Part shown: positions 5,010-8,116 of the stretch, in pieces
How positions within the stretch are numbered: the first letter of the stretch is position 1
How the letters are laid out: each line of letters starts with the position of its first letter
NCBI GenBank assembly: GCA_003173995.1
Contig: PRDT01000080.1
Location: 1 to 8,116 of the forward strand
Direction of reading: 5' to 3'
Source of the DNA: Candidatus Levyibacteriota bacterium
GTDB lineage: Bacteria; Patescibacteriota; Microgenomatia; Levybacterales; UBA12049
DNA length: 8,116 nucleotides
Translations under genes and position numbers: made by a program
Notes under the pieces: model-generated
What the model saw: only the letters and a program-made list of their open reading frames with translations
What the model was told of the DNA's origin: nothing
Database searches by the model: none

Positions 5010-6314
5010 ATGAAATTGAAGTTAACTCAAAATCCTCTTCCTATTATTATCTTTACTATTTTTCTTGACCTTGTTGGATTTGGTATTCTTATTCCTATTC
5101 TTCCCCTGCTTCTTGCCAATCCACTTTCTCAATACTTTCTTTTGCCAAAAGGAATGAGTCTCTCAGAAGGCTATATCATCCTAGGCTATCTCATTGCTTC
5201 GTATCCTTTAGCACAATTTGTTGCTACGCCAATCCTTGGACAATTATCAGATAAGTATGGGAGAAAAAAACTACTTGCATTTTCACTCGCTGGGACAGTT
5301 ATTTCCCGAACACTATTCGCAATTGGCATTATTTCTAAGAATCTTCCCCTTCTTTTCGTCTCTCGTTTATTTGATGGCATAACAGGAGGAAATCTATCTG
5401 TCGCACAAGCCTCAATTGCAGATATAACAACTCCAGAGAATAGAACAAAAAATTTCGGACTTATTGGAGCTGCATTCGGTATAGGATTTGTTGTTGGGCC
5501 TTATCTTGGCGGTAAATTGTCCGATCCAAATGTTGTGAGTTGGTTTAATGCAGCAACCCCTTTTTGGTTTGCAGCCATACTATCACTTTTGAATTTAATT
5601 CTCGTATTTTTCTTTTTTCCTGAGACATTACAAAAATTCCAGCAGACATTACAAATTAATTGGAGTAAGTCACTTCTTAATATTGCTCATGCATACACAT
5701 TTGATGGTATAAGAGCAATGTTTGCAACAAATTTTCTTTTTTTAGCAGGGTTTACTTTCTTTACAAGTTTTTTTAGTATCTTTCTTATCCAACGATTTCA
5801 TTTCAACCAAGGAAATATTGGAGACTTCTTTTCGTATGTTGGAATTTGGATAGCATTCACTCAAGCATTTATTACAAGAAATATCGCAAAAGTATTTCCA
5901 GAAGCAAGAGTACTTGATATTTCAATACTAGGATCAGGGCTTGCAATACTTTTATTTTTTTGGCCAAGCGTTTGGTGGCAACTCCTTTTAGTAGCACCAT
6001 TTTTTGCTATATTTAATGGACTCACGCAAGCAAATATGACAGCACTTATTAGTAGGTCTGTGGACCCGACAATGCAAGGCGAAATTCTTGGAGTCAATGC
6101 AAGCATCCAAGCATTGGCTCAGTCTATACCACCTATTCTTTCCGGTTATATTGCAGCACAACTAACCCCTGAATCACCTATTTTTGTTGCGGCAGTAACT
6201 ATCCTTTTGGCAGGAGCTACATTCTTAATTTTTTATAATAAACCAGTATATATTACTAATGAAGAAAATTCTGTTGATGAAAATACAAATATTTCTGAAA
6301 GGAGAGATCTTTAA
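5010..6314 (+). CDS. MFS transporter, TetA/DHA1-like drug:H+ antiporter
   Basis: 434 aa inner-membrane protein with about twelve hydrophobic segments, of the major facilitator superfamily. The first segment carries FTIFLDLVGFGILIPILPLL (15-34), typical of the TetA-like DHA1 group. Motif A, GQLSDKYGRKK, is at 77-87 between segments 2 and 3; motif B, SRLFDGITGGN, at 118-128; a motif C-like GIGFVVGPYLGG at 157-168, which in this superfamily marks drug:H+ antiporters. The substrate cannot be told from sequence, and resistance should not be assumed. The hydrophilic C-tail (NEENSVDENTNISERRDL) is probably cytoplasmic. The ATG at 5010 has a weak purine-rich stretch (GGAAAG) before it. Its TAA overlaps the stop of the convergent rpsI by three bases. 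Confidence 0.9.
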   Translation: MKLKLTQNPLPIIIFTIFLDLVGFGILIPILPLLLANPLSQYFLLPKGMSLSEGYIILGYLIASYPLAQFVATPILGQLSDKYGRKKLLAFSLAGTVISRTLFAIGIISKNLPLLFVSRLFDGITGGNLSVAQASIADITTPENRTKNFGLIGAAFGIGFVVGPYLGGKLSDPNVVSWFNAATPFWFAAILSLLNLILVFFFFPETLQKFQQTLQINWSKSLLNIAHAYTFDGIRAMFATNFLFLAGFTFFTSFFSIFLIQRFHFNQGNIGDFFSYVGIWIAFTQAFITRNIAKVFPEARVLDISILGSGLAILLFFWPSVWWQLLLVAPFFAIFNGLTQANMTALISRSVDPTMQGEILGVNASIQALAQSIPPILSGYIAAQLTPESPIFVAAVTILLAGATFLIFYNKPVYITNEENSVDENTNISERRDL

Positions 6315-6778
6315 CGCTTTGGAGATTGTTTCTTTCGTCGCGCTTTTCCACCTGTACCAACTTTTCGTCTTTCTCTGACTCTTGCATCTCGAGTTAAATA
6401 TCCTTTATCTTTCAAAACTGGTCTAAATTTTACTGGATCAATAGCGGATAAGGCACGAGCAATTCCTTTTACCATTGCATCAAGTTGTCCACTTTGGCCA
6501 CCACCAGCTACCTTAACAGTAACAGCATATTTACCAAGAGTATTTGTCAAACTAAGTGGCTCTGTGTAAATAGCTTTTGCTAAAGGACCTGCAAAATAAT
6601 GTTCAACTGGTTTACCATTTACAAGCATTTGATCTTTCGTAACATCTAATTCTCCCCACTTAAGACCTTCTTTGACATGTGAATATAATCGAACTCGTGC
6701 AACTGCTTCTTTTTGCCTACCAACTGCGTAGGTATAATCTCTTTTTGGTTGTTTTTTTGTTTTGACTATTTCTGCCAT
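6311..6778 (-). CDS. rpsI: 30S ribosomal protein S9
   Basis: 155 aa; S9 (uS9) binds 16S rRNA in the small-subunit head, and its C-terminal tail reaches the P-site tRNA. The start of the conserved core, YAVGRQKEAVARVRLY, is at 17-32; VNGKPVEHYF at 53-62; VKVAGGGQSGQLDAM at 88-102; and RDARVRERRKVGTGGKARRK at 130-149, ending in KR as the family does. It is longer than the usual length of about 130 residues because of an N-terminal extension and a segment near 33-50 (SHVKEGLKWGELDVTKDQ) where most bacteria have only a short turn. It follows rplM by three bases with no Shine-Dalgarno, so it is surely co-translated or coupled. Confidence 0.97.
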   Translation of the reverse strand: MAEIVKTKKQPKRDYTYAVGRQKEAVARVRLYSHVKEGLKWGELDVTKDQMLVNGKPVEHYFAGPLAKAIYTEPLSLTNTLGKYAVTVKVAGGGQSGQLDAMVKGIARALSAIDPVKFRPVLKDKGYLTRDARVRERRKVGTGGKARRKKQSPKR

Positions 6779-6781
6779 ATA

Positions 6782-7210
6782 TTATTTTTGAAATTTATCT
6801 TCGTATGTATGTGTTTCTCCTGCAAAGACAAAAAGCCTCTTAAGCATTTTATCGCGTAATTTGTTTTGTGGCAACATGCCTTTTACTGCATGTCTAATAA
6901 CTTCTTCTGGTCGACGTTGTCGAAGCTCTTTAAGACTTTCACTCTTAAAACCACCTGGGTACATTGAATGTCGTGCATAATTCTTCTTTTCTTCTTTTTT
7001 ACCCGTTACTGCAACTTTTGTTGCATTGGTAACAACAACATAATCTCCACAATCAAGATTTCGAACAAAATATGCTTTTGATTTACCCATTAAAAGTTGC
7101 GCAATTTCACTTGCGACACGTCCTAATGTTTTGTCAGCAACATCAATATGATGCCATTCTCTTTTTACTTCTCCTGCTTTTGTTGCTTGTGTCATTGTTA
7201 AGTTAGTCAT
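6782..7210 (-). CDS. rplM: 50S ribosomal protein L13
   Basis: 142 aa; L13 (uL13) is an early-assembling 23S rRNA-binding protein. Conserved segments are visible: WHHIDVADKTLGRVASEIAQ (19-38), GDYVVVTNATKVAVTGKK (55-72), the YPGG motif at 84-87, and HAVKGMLPQNKLRDKMLKRL (107-126) followed by FVFAGETHTYEDKF. The N-terminus carries about 15 extra residues (MTNLTMTQATKAGEV); a second ATG at codon 6 could be the start instead. It lies between rplQ and rpsI with three-base gaps on each side. The junction on both sides reads AAATAATATATG, with no nearby Shine-Dalgarno sequence. Confidence 0.97.
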   Translation of the reverse strand: MTNLTMTQATKAGEVKREWHHIDVADKTLGRVASEIAQLLMGKSKAYFVRNLDCGDYVVVTNATKVAVTGKKEEKKNYARHSMYPGGFKSESLKELRQRRPEEVIRHAVKGMLPQNKLRDKMLKRLFVFAGETHTYEDKFQK

Positions 7211-7213
7211 ATA

Positions 7214-7705
7214 TTATTTACTTTCCTTTTTTACTGTCTTCTTTGCTGCTGACTTTTTAGCAACCGTCTTTTTTTCTACTTTTGTTGTTGCTTCTACCGC
7301 ATCTTTTGCTTTCGCTGTCTTTTTTTCATTTGCTTTCACAGTTTCAACAACTGGCTTCTCAACCCATTCAATAATTGCTGTTGCAGCATTATCTGAAAAT
7401 CGTCTTCCTGTTTTAATAATTCGTGTATATCCACCTGGTCGTGTTGCAAATCGAGGCGCAATATCTTTGATCAATTTATCCACTGCAACTTCTGAAAGAT
7501 ATGGTTGAATAAATTGTCTTGCATCTGCTTCTTTTCTTTTTGCTTTAGTAACAAGCTTTTCAACTTGTCCACGAATAGCCTTTGCTTTTTCATGAGTTGT
7601 ATTAATACTCTCATGTAAAACCAATTCATTCATCAACTCTTTGAAAAGAGCTTTTCTTTCATTAATGTCTCTTTTAAATTGTCTTCCAAATACTTTCTTT
7701 TTCAT
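7214..7705 (-). CDS. rplQ: 50S ribosomal protein L17 with a basic C-terminal tail
   Basis: 163 aa; L17 (bL17) sits near the peptide exit tunnel of the large subunit. The family core runs from MKKKVFGRQFKRDINERKAL to about residue 118 and contains LHESINTTHEKAKAIRGQVE (30-49), RPGGYTRIIKTGRRFSDNAA (89-108) and IIEWVEKP. The ATG at 7705 is chosen because it matches the usual L17 start; a TTG nine codons upstream lies within the terminator-like hairpin. Residues 119-163 form a Lys/Ala/Thr-rich low-complexity tail (VAKKSAAKKTVKKESK) absent from most L17 proteins. The gene follows rpoA by 98 bases that hold a possible attenuator. No Shine-Dalgarno is visible. Confidence 0.95.
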   Translation of the reverse strand: MKKKVFGRQFKRDINERKALFKELMNELVLHESINTTHEKAKAIRGQVEKLVTKAKRKEADARQFIQPYLSEVAVDKLIKDIAPRFATRPGGYTRIIKTGRRFSDNAATAIIEWVEKPVVETVKANEKKTAKAKDAVEATTKVEKKTVAKKSAAKKTVKKESK

Positions 7706-7708
7706 ACC

Positions 7709-7768
7709 AAAATAAAAAGCGCATCCCCGCAACTCTTTTTCATCATACTATCGATGCGGACTGCGCTT
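7709..7768 (-). terminator. Intrinsic-terminator-like hairpin between rpoA and rplQ
   Basis: On the minus strand AAGCGCA (7768-7762) pairs with TGCGCTT (7723-7717), and after a small internal loop CCGCA (7759-7755) pairs with TGCGG (7731-7727). The hairpin is followed by TTTTTATTTT, the U-tract of an intrinsic terminator, ending only three bases before the rplQ ATG. It would stop or reduce read-through from rpoA into rplQ-rplM-rpsI. The loop is long (23 bases), so its strength is uncertain. Confidence 0.6.
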
Positions 7769-7793
7769 AACGAGTTGGGCGGGCCAATTGCCC
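7726..7793 (-). promoter_or_regulatory. Candidate antiterminator and upstream stem in the rplQ leader
   Basis: On the minus strand CCCGC-CC-AACTC (7783-7772) can pair with GAGTTGCGGG (7735-7726): ten pairs with a two-base bulge. This uses the same bases as the 3' side of the upper terminator stem, so the two folds exclude each other. A further small stem, GGGC (7793-7790) with GCCC (7784-7781), would compete with the antiterminator arm. This is the usual layout of an attenuator or riboswitch expression platform; no known riboswitch or ribosomal-protein leader motif was recognised. Confidence 0.4.
7742..7747 (-). promoter_or_regulatory. Possible -10 box inside the hairpin loop
   Basis: TATGAT on the minus strand (five of six to consensus) lies in the loop of the terminator-like hairpin. 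A transcript starting about seven bases on, near 7735, would lack the 5' arms of the hairpin and so escape termination, giving rplQ-rplM-rpsI their own promoter. The -35 (TTAAGC at 17 bases) is poor. Confidence 0.25.
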
Positions 7794-7803
7794 CAAAACT
7801 TTC

Positions 7804-8116
7804 TTAGACTGTAAGACTAATACCCTTGTCTCGAAGTTTCTCGTCGATAATTGCGATTGATTTAGCGCCCATATTGCGCATAGAAATCAATTCTTTTCTT
7901 GGTGTACTTAAAAGCTGTCCGAGTGTCTCGATACCGCCATTGCGAAGACTATTATAAATTCTTGTTGGGAGATCTAACTCATCAATTGTTAATTTTAATG
8001 TTTCATCAGAGACAGAAGGAGTTGCTGATTGAGCTTCTACTGCTTCTGCTGTTGCCTTTGGATTGTAGATTTGCATGAAGTAAGTTGCAAGAATTTTTGC
8101 AGTTTCTTCCATTGCT
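7804..8116 (-). CDS. rpoA: RNA polymerase alpha subunit, C-terminal part (partial)
   Basis: Only the last 104 codons or so are in the window; the frame is open at the edge (an Ala codon precedes the MEETAKIL segment), so the true start is outside. The visible part is the end of the alpha N-terminal domain (AMEETAKILATYF), a linker of about 30 residues rich in Ala/Glu/Ser, and the whole alpha-CTD: LDLPTRIYNSLRNGGIETLG, then LSTPRKELISMRNMGAKSIA and IIDEKLRDKGISL. The helix-hairpin-helix and the Arg of LPTRIYNSLR, which aligns with the DNA-contacting arginine of E. coli alpha, are kept. This suggests that UP-element and activator contacts are possible in this organism. The gene is followed by rplQ as in most bacteria. 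Confidence 0.95.
   Translation of the reverse strand, partial: AMEETAKILATYFMQIYNPKATAEAVEAQSATPSVSDETLKLTIDELDLPTRIYNSLRNGGIETLGQLLSTPRKELISMRNMGAKSIAIIDEKLRDKGISLTV

Noticed and set aside
7706..7732. TTG start for L17 nine codons upstream
   Set aside because: The nine residues encoded (TTG start, then RGCAFYFG) lie in the terminator hairpin and U-tract, and L17 proteins normally start at the MKKKVFGR position.
1..8116. CRISPR array, insertion sequence or prophage remnant
   Set aside because: No regularly spaced repeats, transposase or integrase motifs, or target-site duplications were seen. The tRNA is intact with no attachment-site duplicate visible in the window.

Overview
The window looks like chromosomal DNA from an AT-rich bacterium with a compact genome, most likely a member of the Candidate Phyla Radiation (Patescibacteria), perhaps a Microgenomates-like lineage. 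The reasons are indirect: very short or overlapping gene junctions, mostly absent Shine-Dalgarno sequences, ribosomal proteins with insertions or basic tails (S9, L17), a SurA-N-type membrane protein with no parvulin domain, and two proteins I do not recognise. Phylum is an inference; class cannot be decided from what is visible. TGA is used as a stop (positions 2571-2573 and 2552-2554), so the UGA=Gly code of some CPR lineages is not suggested.

Layout. (1) Positions 1-171: the apparent 5' end of a minus-strand gene leaving the window, preceded by an excellent sigma70-type promoter inside the end of recX and by a leader that can fold into nested stems. (2) 149-1737, minus strand: recA-recX, an operon with overlapping stop and start (TAATG), with a dyad in the recA promoter region. 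(3) 1830-2573, plus strand, divergent from recA: a tRNA-Pro(GGG) with an odd T-loop, then a UlaG-like metallo-beta-lactamase-fold hydrolase whose promoter begins six bases after the tRNA and appears to give a leaderless mRNA. (4) 2552-4948, minus strand: a tandem set of three genes (unknown 222 aa protein, membrane-anchored SurA-N-like protein, unknown 294 aa protein), each with a -10-like hexamer six or seven bases before its ATG. (5) 5010-6314, plus strand: an MFS exporter of the TetA/DHA1 type. (6) 6311-8116, minus strand: rpoA (3' end only), rplQ, rplM, rpsI, the classic alpha-operon tail joined to the L13-S9 pair. The rpoA-rplQ gap holds an intrinsic-terminator-like hairpin with a competing alternative stem, so it may be an attenuator.

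The genes serve core functions: homologous recombination and its modulation (RecA/RecX), translation (tRNA-Pro, L17, L13, S9), transcription (alpha subunit), export (MFS) and probably extracytoplasmic protein folding (SurA-N-like). Both convergent gene pairs overlap at their 3' ends (22 bp and 3 bp), leaving no room for terminators between them. I found no mobile element, CRISPR array or defence cassette. The most interesting items are non-coding: the rpoA-rplQ attenuator candidate, the structured leader downstream of recX, the leaderless-start pattern, and the C55 tRNA.
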